This document shows positions 11,520-23,783 of a DNA stretch of 64,000 nt, piece by piece. The stretch comes from Toxonevra muliebris (Eukaryota; Arthropoda; Insecta; Diptera; Pallopteridae). The translations under genes and the position numbers were made by a program. Each line of letters begins with the position of its first letter. The stretch's first letter is position 1. The DNA lies in NCBI GenBank assembly GCA_963691655.1, contig OY829328.1, forward strand, positions 31,701,890 to 31,765,889, read 5' to 3'. Under the pieces are notes generated by a model, which saw only the letters and a list, made by a program, of their open reading frames with translations, was not told the origin of the DNA and did no database searches.

Positions 11520-11830
11520 ATTGGAGGAGCCACGCCTACTTGTTCGATTTAGACAATTTTTATAAAATTGTAGTACTACACCGAATTTCAAGACATAAGA
11601 TTGGGCTCTACGAAAAATTTGAGCCAGAAAACTGATTTAGGCACTTTTTTATGGGACGTACCACGCCCATATTTCCAATTTTGACCATTTTTGTTTTTAG
11701 AAGTGCTTACATTATCAGTAGCCACTGCACAAAAAGTTTATTACTTCAACAGTTTTTGAGATATTGTAATTTTTTGATTTAGCTTATATGGGAAGTGGGC
11801 GTGTGCATTAACCGATTTAGTTGGAATTCA
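11520..11830. repeat. Probable dispersed repeat with CCACGCC/GGGCGTG motifs
   Basis: The recurring GAGCCACGCCTAC, TACCACGCCCATATTTCC and ATGGGAAGTGGGCGTG wording, separated by CAATTTT/ACCATTTTTG stretches, is of a kind common in dipteran repeats. A similar style appears at 33290-33790. The family and boundaries are not resolved. Confidence 0.3.
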
Positions 11831-11929
11831 CAATATTTCTTAAATATTTACCTAAAAAATATCTGTGCGAAATTTTATTGGCCTAACACTACTCCTTCTA
11901 TTTTTGTCTATCGGTTGTATGGAGACGCG

Positions 11930-12493
11930 ACACTGTGTTTTGTCCGTATGTTCTACCACCTTCACCCCCGTTTTGTCTAGTGCGTGAAGAATATTGTCTA
12001 TAACTAGTAACCACAGTAGTGGTGAAAGCACTCCTCCCTATGGTGTCCCTCTACTAACATGTTTTACAATTGTGGTGTTACCCAACTCTGAATGAATTGA
12101 CCTGGATTAAAGCATAACTATTTTCCAATTAATAAACTCCTCTTCTAATTCAACATTGATAAGAGAGTCTTGGATTGACTTCGTGCTTACGTTGTTAAAA
12201 GCCCCCTCAATGTCTAGAAAGGCTGCTAATGAGTATTGTTTGTGGTGGATGGATTTCTCAACAATGCGAATAACCTCATGTAGAACAGTTTTCGTAGATC
12301 TACCTTTTAGATAAGAGCGTTGACTTTTGGAAATTTGATAGCGTTCTACTATAGACCTGAGATAAATTTCCATGAACCTTTCCATCGTCTTAAGCAAGAA
12401 CGAGGTAAGACTAATCGATCTAAAGTCCTTAGCTGACTCGTGACCAATTTTCCATGCCTTAGGAATGAAAACTACTTTATTCTTTCTCCTGCT
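11930..12493 (-). pseudogene. LINE reverse transcriptase fragment (separate from the element upstream)
   Basis: On the minus strand, KVVFIPKAWKIGHESAKDFR leads into SISLTSFLLKTMERFM, then LAAFLDIEGAFNNV (motif A), and then R-G-T-P-stop-G-G-V-L-S-P, where the normal Gln of the PQG motif B has become TAG near 12043. The fragment ends before the YADD box. It is the polymerase palm of an R1/I-type LINE and starts directly after the (TAA)-type tail of the LINE at 12494-14990, so the two are distinct copies. Confidence 0.75.
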
Positions 12494-12603
12494 ATTATTA
12501 TTATTATGTTTGAGGATTTGCACCGCGTCCTAAAGAACTATTGTGCCCCCTTCGAGGATTATAGTATTATCATAATATAGTATTCCTATGAACCTTATAA
12601 TCC

Positions 12604-13205
12604 TTAAAGGGTTATAGTATTTCTATAAGTCCTACACCCGTTATGAATTTTAGTATAAAGCCTACTTCTAAGTTTTTCAACATGCCGTCTGTTATTTGGT
12701 AATCTCCCAAGTACATTTTCCGACTTTGCATAAGCATAGGACATTGTCTTAGAATGTGTTTTGGAGTTTCTCAGGTTTGTCAGCTGATAATTCACCCTGC
12801 AGTGCCCTGTTAGAATACCTGTTATAATTCTCAGATTCTTTTTAGATAAATTCATACATTCCTTAAATCTTTTTACTTTATATGTTCCTAAAAGAGTTTT
12901 TGATTGTTCCATTCCTGGTAGATTATCCCAGTATGATGTTCTCAGTTTTTCTTCTTCTTTCTTTAACGTTATTGTGAGAGGCCTTATTCCTATTCCACAA
13001 AAGGGTTCAGGTCCTATAAATGGGGTTTCTACCCCCTTTTTTGCTAGCTCATCTGCCTTCTCAATGTCTTCTATTCCTACATGACCTGGAACCCAAAGTA
13101 TCCAGACCTTGTTCTGCAAGCCAAGCGTATTAAGTTTCTCAAGACATTCCCTAAGGATTCGAGTGCCTTGATAGCCGTTTGGCTGTCTGTTAGAATGTAA
13201 GCTTC
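12604..13205 (-). pseudogene. LINE RNase H and C-terminal region, truncated
   Basis: Minus strand: AYILTDSQTAIKALES, then VWILWVPGHVGIEDIEKADE (the GH..D RNase H block), ETPFIGPEPFCGIG and LRIITGILTGHCRVNYQL. The same run of motifs occurs in the intact fragment at 932-2020, including GPDPFCGIG, so the two elements are related. The N-terminal half of RNase H (the DGS block and catalytic Glu) is lost at the deletion junction, and a frame change separates the first piece from the 12604-13119 frame. Confidence 0.75.
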
Positions 13206-13215
13206 TATATTTTGT

Positions 13216-14349
13216 CTATTCCCCAGTCTGTTTTGCTCGATTGAACAACCTGCGAACCTCAGATCCCAGTTTAGCTAGGGTTTTGCTACACCAAGGTACG
13301 TCTTTAGATGAGTTTACTGCACTTATAGGACTGCTTTCCTCATATGCGTCAGTGACGGCCTTGTAAAAATTTTCCAGTTCCAGTTCATTTCTGATATAAT
13401 TGTCAACTTTTAAACAAGTTGTATTGTTGCTCAGATTAACTAGATACAGATCCCAATTTGTTTTCTTGGGATTTCTTACTATTCTATTGATTGCGGGAGA
13501 ACATTCAATATTAAATCTTATTATTCTATGATCTAACATTGAAGGCTTACTCGAAACCTTCCAGTTATTGACTAGCCCATTCATAAGAGTATTTCCTAGT
13601 GTTATATCTAGTACCTCTTCTCGTGTTCTAGTTACGAAAGTTGGTGTGTTACCCAAATTAAAAATTTCTAATTTATTACAAACAATAAATTCAAGAATGT
13701 ACTCACCTCTTTGGTTGGTATCCGTGCTACCCCACACCTCGTTCTGAGCATTGGCATCGCATCCGAGTATAAGTGATAGTTGCTTCTTGTTGCAGTAGCT
13801 CACCAGTTTATCGACAAGGTCCGGTGGAGCATGGACGTCGTCTCCTGGGAAGTATCCCAATGCTAACACAACATCACGTATGCTTCCGTTGATGTTCATC
13901 GGTAGCTGAACTGCTAGCAGATCTCCCGACATGAACTTTGAATGACATAAGAACTTCAAACTGTTTGTTAATAGCATGCATGCTCTTGGTTTTTCACATC
14001 GGATATCCCAAATTACCTGTATGTTCTTTCCGGTCAGACCTCTGACCTGTCCTCGGAAGACCCAGGGTTCTTGGACCAGCACTATCCCAATATCAGACTC
14101 GGTAGCCTTCGCATGATGCAGATTGACATGCTCAACTTTATTGCTGGTCACAACCCTGTCTATTTCTTCGAGTCCCTCGATTTCATGAGGTAGTAAGTCG
14201 AGTTCTTTCATTTCACTGCTGGCTGCTTCAATTTCTTTTGCAACTTCTGATGGTATCTCGGTAGTACTTCTTCTCGCGTGGTTTGTGTAGGTGGATAGGA
14301 ATGTGACCAAACCTATATCGTAAGATACAGTCGTTCTTTTTGATCGCAT
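13216..14349 (-). pseudogene. LINE ORF2 endonuclease (EEP) domain fragment
   Basis: A 377-codon minus-strand frame carries the EEP endonuclease of non-LTR retrotransposons, which nicks target DNA to prime reverse transcription. Visible landmarks are VNLHHAKA at the start of the domain, IGIVLVQEPWVFRGQVRGL (catalytic Glu), LSLILGCDANAQNEVWGS (the GD/N block, here CDANA), LDITLGN and SKPSMLDHRIIRF (the SDH-type block, here LDH). About 18 residues seem missing between NLHHAKAT and IGIVLVQEP. With no polymerase attached it cannot transpose. The first ~75 codons probably belong to upstream sequence read through. Confidence 0.8.
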
Positions 14350-14399
14350 CTATCGACCTATCATCCACCCCGATCGTCAGCAGTATATGTGCAGGATAA

Positions 14400-14990
14400 G
14401 ATTTGAGTAGTAAAGCTAGTCTATTAGCCTTAACAGCGTTTTGCGTAGCAGACGCCCGACTTCCTAGCTTCCACCTTCTATTTAAGCGCCTCGCGCTTCT
14501 GTGGTTCAGTCTGGCTTTTCTTTGCCTCATTACCCTCCTACGGACTGATTTCGTCAGCGCCCCTTTTCCTCGGCTCTACTGGCGGCGAGTTTTTTGAGCG
14601 GTCCTATGCCTTCTTCTTGGCTTCTTCAAGAGTGAAGCCTTCTTCCAGGTACCGCATATACCATTTGGCCCCAGCGCCGCTTAATCCTGTTTTTCTCCTT
14701 ACCTCCCCACGTTTGATGGTCTGTTCGGGTGGCTTTTTAATACTTGTCGACGGTTGTAGTCATTGGGTCAAACTAAACCAAGACTTTTCGTCAGTTTTTA
14801 TTATTATATTAGGCTTGACACCTTTGCTTTCAGTATGTCTAGTGTCCTTGCTGTCTCTCCTGCTTCTAGGTGTAAAAACCTGGCGATCAGTATTTCGGAT
14901 ATCGCTCTCCGCCTGATCTGCCAGTTGTGTTGCAGTATGATTTCCTGCTAGTTTATTTAAATGATGTAATTTGCTCATATTAAATCCCAC
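14400..14990 (-). pseudogene. LINE ORF1 remnant
   Basis: Minus strand: a start-like MSKLHHLNKLAGNH near 14978, then GLSGAGAKWYMRYLEEGFTL with a following EEAKKKA and an in-frame TAG near 14610, then SKNSPPVEPRKRGADEISP and further stops. The SGA..K.Y...EEG.T.EEA wording is familiar from insect LINE ORF1 proteins next to R1/LOA-type ORF2. Decay is clear. Confidence 0.6.
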
Positions 14991-15223
14991 CAGTGAGAAT
15001 CAAGAGGGAATCAAGTAAATATTCTCTATATTCTCTTTATTTTTAAGATGCCAAACCATCCTTAATTGAGAAAAAATTTCTTAAATTACGAGAATTTGTC
15101 GTTAAAAATGAGAAAATTGCCCTTAAAATTAAGTATATAAAAAAACGAAATTTCTTTAAAATTCTAAACAAACACTTCTAACTTACTTCCTCTATTTTTA
15201 GAATTTTTTTAAAACTGCTTTAA

Positions 15224-16639
15224 CCTTAAAACCGTATTAGGGGTACTGAGTGCCCGAAGCCAACTTTAGCAACGAAAATAATATATATTTTTCGACTTTT
15301 ATAGACATATCTCTGTTTTTTTCGGTTAAATACTTCTTTTTCTTTGTAAACCAAATAAAATCGGATAATTTTTTGAAAAAGTTTCGGTTAAAGAGAATTG
15401 AAGCCAACATCATACTCTATACGTGCATGGGGCACTGAGTGCCCTATCAGTTTTACCATACATTTCGTACGTGTTTTAACTACTTTTTATCGAATTTTTA
15501 CTTCGCTTTGATGCTGTACCAAATGAAGATAGATCTAAGGTGAATTTCACCTACTCTAGTAATGACTACGACTTGTCAGCTACACAGCTGATTCAAAAAA
15601 AATGTGCTGCTATTGTCGACCGCACATGCAAGCAAAGAAATCAATGCGAATATCAGCAAACGAGAACAAGGGAGGTGTCGACACATTTAATAAAAAGTTA
15701 CGCGGTTTTAGTTGTAAAAGAAAACCCAATCGCTGGCCAATGGTGCTTTTTTACAACATAGTTGATTTTCCTGCAATTTGTACTTTCCGTTTGCACGAAC
15801 TAAGCCATCCGGCGTAGAACAATAACAAATCGGAGAAACCAAAATTATTTTTAAAAGGACTAGCATTTGAAATGACTCAAAAACATTTGGAAAACCGCAG
15901 CTTAGTCCCAGTAAAACAATCACTAAAAAATTGCCATGGAATTACCAAATTCTACCGCATCGCGATCGATACCAACAGTCCAGGTAATAAATCAATTTCT
16001 TATTTCAATCTCAGATGACACAGATGCGAAGCGTATTAAATTCAAAGCACAACGAAGGACAATAAAACAACTACAGTGTGTGATTTATGTTGCAAACTAA
16101 CGTGCACCAAGCATTACCTTTGTGTATGACAATACCGTTATCTCCAAAAATTCAAAGATCCAGATTCCGAAGAGGACGTGGAATACGAAGAGAAAGAGGA
16201 AGGCAATCATATTGATGACGATCAACCAGGACCATCCACACCACGTAAACGACCATCAAAAAAAAGCACGCACAAGTTCACCAATTAATCTTTAATATAA
16301 TTATCAGCTGAATTTTTATTACTTTCACGATTTATTTTGATTACTGTATGTAATATTTACACACCACGCGAACGCCCATCAAAAAGGATACGTATCTATT
16401 ATTCTTTATTTTGAATTCCATTTTTGTTTTTCCAAAAATTGTTTTGATTACATACATATATTATAGACACGAATTATTTCAAATATAAATAAATACATAA
16501 TACATAAATAAAACTAAAAATATTAAATTTTTTTGATTAAACTTTGTGAAAATATACTAAACTCCATACAAAATACACTACGGGCACTCAGTGCCCCATA
16601 CACGGAAATAAGTTGGAAGTACCATGCACGGTTCTAAGG
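15224..16639 (+). mobile_element. Decayed piggyBac-like element with intact TTAA target duplication
   Basis: TTAA lies at 15220-15223 and 16640-16643. The ends are inverted copies: left CCTTAAAACCGT and right (reverse complement) CCTTAGAACCGT. Next to each end is a palindrome: GGTACTGAGTGCC at about 15242 and GGCACTCAGTGCC at about 16583, with a third copy, GGCACTGAGTGCC, at about 15430. The interior holds the C-terminal part of a piggyBac transposase. At 1.4 kb it is shorter than an autonomous element, so it is an internally deleted, dead copy. Confidence 0.85.
15602..16290 (+). pseudogene. piggyBac transposase C-terminal remnant
   Basis: The frame at 15602-15817 reads NENKGGVDTFNKKLRGFSCK followed by a RKPNRWPMVLFYNIVDF stretch, the conserved DDE_Tnp_1_7 segment containing the last catalytic Asp region (GGVDT). 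After a stop, a second frame near 16070-16130 gives a Cys-rich VCDLCCKLTCTKHY, matching the C-terminal cysteine-rich DNA-binding domain. The last part (16150-16290) is acidic, then basic (GPSTPRKRPSKKS). The first two catalytic Asp regions are absent. Confidence 0.8.
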
Positions 16640-16643
16640 TTAA

Positions 16644-19041
16644 ACAATCCAAAACTTGATGCGAATATTTCTAAATCAAAAATAGATATTGACAATGTTG
16701 TTTAAAGCTCCAGAAACTCCTATCTTAGATGGTTATTTTACGTACGATGAGTCTGGTTACTTTAGATATTCTTGTTGATTTTTTCGACTATGACTATGTA
16801 TAGTTAACAATTACAATAAAAGGTTTTGCATAATAGTGAATATTTATTCAGCGAGTTTACAATTTCGATTTCTATTACGGCAATCAATTTGCATTTTTTT
16901 TTAAGTGTATCCTATCAGTTGCTGTGCATATATGTATGTATGTATGCATTTATATCTATTTAATATATATTTATTACTTTATAATAAACATCCCCAAAAA
17001 CTCAGGGCTCTATTAATAATGTGCGATTGTCACGAAATGTCCTTTTACATAAAATTTTTGAAATAATAAAAAATAAAAAGTTTTAGAAATAAGTTAATGT
17101 AGTTGTGCATCCATGTACGTGTATAAAAGCCTCTGGAAATGCTATAGATAATAGTTCTTAAGATTCTACATTTTGTGGTTATTAATTAAAACTTGTTTAT
17201 TTTTGGAAATGTTCCAATGGTGACGGCCTAACTATTTAGTTTGCATGAGCTACAATTTTTGCAACCCTAATAAATAAATATTATTATTATTTAAAACCGT
17301 CGTCTGCACACAAAATTTTGATATACAACTTCTTTTTTTTTAAATAAGTAGTTTAATTGTTTACCTATTTTAAATTACATTGTTTATATGCAAGGTACCA
17401 TGTCATATAATGAATATGGTCTCCCGTATTTAAATTGTCTCAATTAGAACTGTACATTGTATTTCATATTATATCTGCTTTTCCTTTCTAAGTGATGTGG
17501 ATTTATATTTTTAGCCAATGCAATATTTTTGGGAATTCACCTCGGTAACTACGAAAATAGCTGACTGCTGTCGTCACGAAAACCCAAAAGAAATAGATAT
17601 ATATATTATGTTTGTTAACTTACTTGTACGTTAATTTTCATCAATTCAACTAATTAACCTAAATTATTTTGCACAATTTTTGCATGTCAAGCTATCTCTC
17701 AGGCTCAAATATTGCAAATTGTTAAGCAACTTCAATCCTTTATATAACGACGTAAAGGTTAAACTGAATATTAAAATTATGTGTACAAATATACCTGCAT
17801 ACTACACTCGCTCGCTAGTAATATTAAAACTGTTTTGCAAGGGAATATAGACTGCACTGCTGGCACGCGCCATAACTTCATTTATTTGTTTTCTCTCTTT
17901 GACTCCCTGCCTACCGGATTTTTTTTTTGCTTGTTTTACTCATGCAACATTAAGGTACAACCAACAATTCCACCATATTTGTTATATTTATTTAACTTTT
18001 TGCAATTTTGAAAAGGATACATCAATAGAATGGGTTTATAGTGTCAGTTATTGTAAGTAGAAAGTTTTTTTTTTTTTGTCAATGGCAGGAAACGGAAACG
18101 TCAATCGCAAGAATTAAATCTCACGAAAGTGATGAAGCGTCATAATATTTTCTATTTTTGTTTATTTTTTATTGAAGTTTTTGTTATATGTAGCTGAAAC
18201 TGAAACTGCAATCACGAAACTAGTAAATTATATTCCAAAGTATGTACTTATGTACCCATTCGGAAATGTCAGCAAGCTGCGAAAATTTTATATAGATGTT
18301 CTGCCAGCAATAATATATTAGAGGAAATGAAGCATTTCCCCCACTATTAATTGGTGATTTATGATATGCAAAATGAGCCTCGATAATCAAAATATTGTAT
18401 TTGATAATAACTTATTTACTTATGGTATGGGGCTGAACCTGAACAACTGAAACTCAAAAAGTTAAAGCTATTTAAAGTTTTTTTTTTTTAGTTATTTTCT
18501 TCAGTTTTTGACCGAGGCCATAAATTAAAAAAATAATTGGCATAAATATTTCCGATTGGGTACTTACTATTCATCTATACATATGCTGTAAGTACGTAAT
18601 TATGTGCATAACTGTATATTTGCATTAATAGTGTTGATTGGTTCCTTTACGGCTTTCAATTTATTTATCCGCAAATTTCAGTCGTTATTCAACCGAATTC
18701 GTTGCAAGATGTGGAAACTCGCAAATAAGGCGATGGTATATTTTTAACCGTTTTTAAAATAGTTTGGCTTGATAAATTTGTTGTGAATTTGTAGTTGTTT
18801 GCTTCTTACAAAAAAAAAAAAATCAAAAATGCAAAACAAAAATTAAAAACATTGAAAAAATATATTATTTGGTTGATTGAAATAATTAGATTTTGTAAAT
18901 AAATAAATTTCAATTATATTTATTTATATTATTATTGTAAATACTTAATAGCTGTATATATTGTTTGATGTTTAGTATGATAAGTAAATACAAGTAGATG
19001 TGAATACATTGAAGAATTAATAAATAAGGAATCAACATATA
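16644..19041. other. AT-rich intergenic upstream of the DNAI1-type gene
   Basis: No transposon ends or conserved coding were found. An alternative first exon for the downstream gene is possible at 18711-18737 (ATGTGGAAACTC..GCGATG|GTATAT), preceded by an initiator-like TCAGTC at about 18680. The frame at 17781-18011 is low-complexity. Confidence 0.4.
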
Positions 19042-22000
19042 ATGGCTTCCATTGCAGTTAACGAGCTTAACGCAGATGAAAATGAACATAATAAAACGCT
19101 TAAAGATAAGGTAACGCCTCGTTATAAATGTTTGCACATCATTGCATGAGATGGACATTATTTTTATATTTTTTTTCTTGTAAATTATGGCTTATAATTA
19201 CTTATTTTAACAATTGCTCAAAAATTTATCCAATTAGTATCCGTGTTGGCAGTGTAAGTTAAATAGAAGTATGAAATGTATGTAGTTATTTTATAAATTT
19301 TTATTTTGTAACAAATTTCGAAAAATTACAATAGATACTGGTAAGTATGTTAAAAACTTAAATTTTTTAATCTTTATTTGAAGTAAAACAATTTTACTAT
19401 TTGAGCATAAATAGTTATTTTAAGATTTCCATCTTTATTTCGGACCACGGAAAAATTGCCAAATGTTAAATATTTCCACATGCTAAATTTGCACGTCAAA
19501 TAATTTTTTTCACATCAAATTTTTCTAAATTGTAGAAGAAATAAATAAACATTTTATTTTTTGTAGCTTTTTTTATTTTTTCGTAACTAATTTTTCGAGG
19601 TTGCAAAATAAAGCAACTGCACACAGAAAAAAACTTATGTAGAAAACTATTGTAGAAAAATTAAGGCTGTCTTCCAAATATTGCATATTTTAATATCGTC
19701 CAAATGTTGAAAAGCATATTTGAAGTCAAAAGAATTATGTTATTTATCAAGTTTTTTCGTTCAGAAGGATAATACTACTTTATGTATACTAATCTCAAGC
19801 TTAAACGCTAATCGAATCATGGCATTAGGGAAAAGTTTGTATAGAGGTTACTTGAGCTTAATCTATCAAAATTTAATAAATAAATGAAATCATCATGAGT
19901 TGAGTGATAAGTTGGTAATGCAAATTTTAAATTATTAAATAAATTCTCCGACTCCTAAAATTATAGAGAGTCCTTAAGATGCTGCATAACTAAAATTTAG
20001 AGCATTTCCATTTATGCTTCAGAAATCATGAATTACTGAAACTAATCTTTTTCAATATAAATCTTCTTTGGCTCCATGCTTATAATTTGATTTTTGATTT
20101 TAAGATTAAGCTTTCATAAAGCAATGATGCGAATGTTAGGTTTTTGAGCGGAAAGCTTTTCATTTGCGAGCATTCTAATTTAATTTAAAAGACTAAAAAC
20201 TTTTTCGCTCGCTGGAATCGGAATCGGCATCAGTGTCATAAAGTGAAATTTCCTGCAATCGCAATAACTAAACTTACAAAAATTTACTATTTAATGCATT
20301 GCGAAATATTTTTTGAAAATATAGATCGCCGTAAAGCCTTCCGCAACGAAGGTAAAGGCCGGTCCAGGAGGTGATGCAGGCGGGGATAACGATGATCTTG
20401 ATGCATGGATAAAATCACGGCAATTGTTAAAACCTGAAGATCAATTAGATTTGACGGAGGCGGAACTAGGAGAAGAAGTAACGCGTGTATTGACACCAAC
20501 CAATACAAATGTTATACATAATTTGGTGGTATATAGTTTCAGGGAAGGTGCCTTCGTAACGGTAATAATATTTATAATAAGTTTACAAAAAAGAAAATAA
20601 AATATTTGACATAATTTTTTATTTGTTGCAGATACCACCCGCTGGTAATACAGTTACACTTTTAAGTTATGAGGGTACCGCATTGCATATGGATTCAGAA
20701 GAAGCTCGAACACAAATTGAAGACCTTGGAGAAGTGGGTCAGTTCATTCAGAAACAAAATTAAATATTTAACAAATCATAATTGAATGAAATTAATTGCG
20801 ATTTTTAAGGATACCCTTTGCCACCACCAAGATCATCGTTTGTTGAACTCGAACGTGCTTCAGAACAGATTGGTGAAGAGGAAGAAGATGAGGGTGGTGA
20901 ACACGATGAGGCACAAACTAAGGCAGCAGATAAAGAAGAAGCTGAGGGGGAAGATGAAGGTGAATGCGAAGACGAAGGCCAAGGCGATGGTGAAGAGGGG
21001 GCTGAGGGTGAGGATGAAGGCGAAGCACAAGCAACACAAGCTGAAACAGAGGAGGGTGATGGTGAACAATCAGGTTCATTTCAAATATTGTCTATAAATA
21101 AAAATTAATAAATTACTAAATTTAAAATTTATGAAAAGTTCCGGTTGCATCGGCAGCGCCTGTCAAGAAACGTAAATTAATAAATCAATTTAATTTTTGT
21201 GAAAGAGCGGCTTTGACTTTCACCAATCCGAGGAGGGTAAGTAAGCAACAAATAAGTTCAATGCAAATGAAAAACGTTTCATAGATACCGACTTATAAAT
21301 AACAAAACTAATTTTATTGTAAGCTTAAGCTAGTTGCTTTAATGTAAATAAATATACCTATACTTATTAGTCTTACATATATTGAAATTCTGAATCCTCC
21401 CACAGAACGTTGAGACACAAACAATACCACCGCCGCGTTCACAATATGGTGCTAATGTATTGCAATGGAATATTTACGATAGCTATGCAGAAGATTTCGA
21501 ACAACAGCAACGTGAGAAAGACAAAAAGGATGATAAGAAAGTAGCACATAAGAAACATGATCAGCGTGGCAAAATGGACAAAACTTTAAAAGCTGAAGAG
21601 CTCAATCGGAAATATTTAAAGTGCTGGCAAATACTTGAGCGTATGATAAACCAGAATATATTCTCGGAAATAGCAAACGACTATCGTTACTGGGAAGATC
21701 CGGCAGATGAGTTTCGCGAGAGCGAGGGAACCCTGCTGCCACTATGGAAATTCTTTTACGAGCGCACGAAGAAATTGAGCGTGACTGACGTATTATTTAA
21801 TCCGCACTATTACGATTTATTTGCTGTGTGCTATGGATCAAGTGAGTAGTATTTTTCATTGGAAATATGTATGCAGGCAAATATAACATTGAATTCTGAT
21901 CATAGATGAATTTCTAAAGCAACCGAATGAAGGTTCAATTTGTTTATATACCATTAAAAATCCTTCATATCCAGATTATATAAGTGAGTTTTAAAATGAT

Positions 22001-23250
22001 TTTTAGTAGTTTTGAATGTGTCACACTTCTATTGTAACATTTTTACTTTCGTAGTTATGACCGATAGCGGTGTCATGTGCTGTGACATACATCCAAGTTA
22101 TCCATTTCTGTTAGCAATTGGTAAGCTGCTGCAGTAAAACTGATATAAAATATTTATAATACGTGTATGTCCGTAAACTCAGGTATGTACGATGGCAATG
22201 TTGCAGTCTATAATCTGAGAGAAAAATATGATACACCACTTTATGTATCATTGGGGGTGAATGCAAAGCATGGAGAATGTGTCTGGGAGGTATACATATA
22301 TTTTTAAAACTGCAACATTTTCATAAGTTAAATATTTTACATTCTATATAGATAAAATGGGGTCCCGATATGGCCGATGGTGAAATTAATTTCTATTCCA
22401 TATCAACTGATGGTCGAGTCTTCAATTGGGTTCTAATGCAAAATGGCTTAGCACTAACGAACATCATTACACTATACTTAGAAAATGGTATCGTTGAAGG
22501 CCCTGATGGCACTGAGGTGTCTCTCAAAAGTTGCGGTTCATGTATGAAATTCCATCCATCGAATCCAGAAATATTTCTTGTCGGCACTGAGGAGGGTTTA
22601 ATCTATAAATGCAGCATTGCTTATAGTTCAAAATACATGATGACATATATGGCCCACAATCTCTCCGTATATCGCATAGACTTCAATCGCTTCAATTCAA
22701 ATATATTCATATCATGCAGTGGTGATTGGCGCGTTAAAGTTTGGGAGGATATGCGTGCAGAGCCTTTATTTATATTCGATTTAGGTTCAGCTGTTGGTGA
22801 TGTCAAATGGGCACCATATTCCAGCACCGTGTTTGCAGCTGTCACAACCGAGGGAAAAGTATTCGTCTTCGATTTAAATGTAAATAAGTATCAACCAATC
22901 TGTATACAAGCAGTAGTGCCAAAACGAAAGAATAAATTGACACGTTTGGCATTTAATGAGAAATTACCATTCATTATTGTGGGGGATGATAAGTATGTAC
23001 ATAATCGTAGGCAATATTCTAAATATGTATTTGTGTTTCTCACATATGAAATTTATTTCATTTTAGGAGCAGCGTAACTTCCTTGAAACTATCACCGAAT
23101 TTGCGTATAATGGTTAAACCACCAAAGAAACAGTTATATCTGGATCAAAATACTTTGCAAATTCAAAAATTGGAGAGATTGTTATCATTGGTACGAGAAT
23201 TACCTGAAGGTTCGGTGATAAAAGATACAACAACGACTGTGCAGAGTTAA
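19042..23250 (+). CDS. Dnai1: Axonemal dynein intermediate chain 1 (DNAI1 type)
   Basis: Eleven exons are inferred: 19042-19110, 20325-20561, 20632-20737, 20810-21073, 21139-21236, 21406-21841, 21906-21983, 22055-22120, 22183-22289, 22352-22992 and 23067-23250. All junctions keep frame, giving 761 residues. DNAI1 is a WD-repeat intermediate chain that docks outer dynein arms to the axoneme. Landmarks in order: LDLTEAELGEEVTRVL, NLVVYSFREGAF, KRKLINQFNFCERAALTFTN, LQWNIYDSYAEDFE, ILERMINQNIFSEIANDYRY, EGTLLPLWKF, then the WD region (GNVAVYNL, VGTEEGLIYKCS, FISCSGDWRVKVWED, SAVGDVKWAPYSSTVFAAVT, FIIVGDDK, SLKLSPNLR), all matching the vertebrate protein. Exon 4 encodes an acidic Glu/Gly insert (about residues 150-225). 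AATAAA is at 23361-23366. The first exon is the weak point: 18711-18737 or 8683-8763 could replace it, since all three join in phase 0. Confidence 0.92.
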
Positions 23251-23429
23251 AATTTCAACCAAACAAATTTTCTTGGTACTCCTTCTTTATATATATGTAT
23301 CTATATATTTTTTACGTCAAATTTAAAAAAAAAAAACTTGATGAAATATGCATGGCCTTGAATAAAATTCTGATCAAAAATATTTCGATTTTATCGCTAT
23401 TTCTTGAAATTACCAAATATTTAAAGTAA

Positions 23430-23783
23430 TAGTGAGGGCACACGAGAGTGAATTTCAGACCAATTTATCATTTCGTTGAAATACGTCTGAAATGCGGAAT
23501 ACAAAAACTAAACAAATTTTAACGAAATGCACTTGAAATGCAGAAAGTAACTAGCAACCCTCAAACACAAAGTTGTAAAAAATAAAAAAAATTTAAGATT
23601 TATTACACTTTTTTAGACATTTTGGATTTTTTCACTTTCTTAAGTGAACAAATAAAATAATGGAGTTGTAGAGAAGCTCATTGCTATTCCTCCAATTATC
23701 CATAATTGCCATACAAATTCTTGGTGTCCAAATCCAAAATTTTTATTTATTTCAATGAAATTCACTCTCGTGTGTCCGCACTA
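23430..23783. mobile_element. MITE-like inverted-repeat element 3' of the DNAI1-type gene
   Basis: The left end (about 23430) and right end (about 23783) are inverted copies sharing CACACGAGAGTGAATTTCA. The outer bases, TAGTGAGGG/TAGTGCGGA, recall hAT-type termini, but no convincing target duplication was found. The interior is AT-rich and non-coding, with further CTGAAATGC wording repeated at 23488 and 23532. Confidence 0.55.

Larger units (their letters stand above)
12494..14990 (-). mobile_element. Internally deleted I/R1-type LINE (ORF1, endonuclease, RNase H)
   Basis: Read from 14990 downward it contains ORF1, then the apurinic-like endonuclease, then RNase H, then a 3' end with an (ATA)5-like tail at about 12493-12509. 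The reverse transcriptase and the start of RNase H are missing: at about 13205 the frame jumps from the end of the endonuclease (RRLFNRAKQTGE) straight to ..AYILTDSQTAIKAL. Stops in ORF1 add to the decay. The tail abuts the reverse transcriptase fragment of another LINE, which explains the apparent domain shuffling. Confidence 0.75.

Noticed and set aside
20786..21097. Second plus-strand frame and a minus-strand frame over DNAI1 exon 4
   Set aside because: Shadows of the acidic Glu/Gly repeat; the third frame continues exactly across the flanking splice sites.
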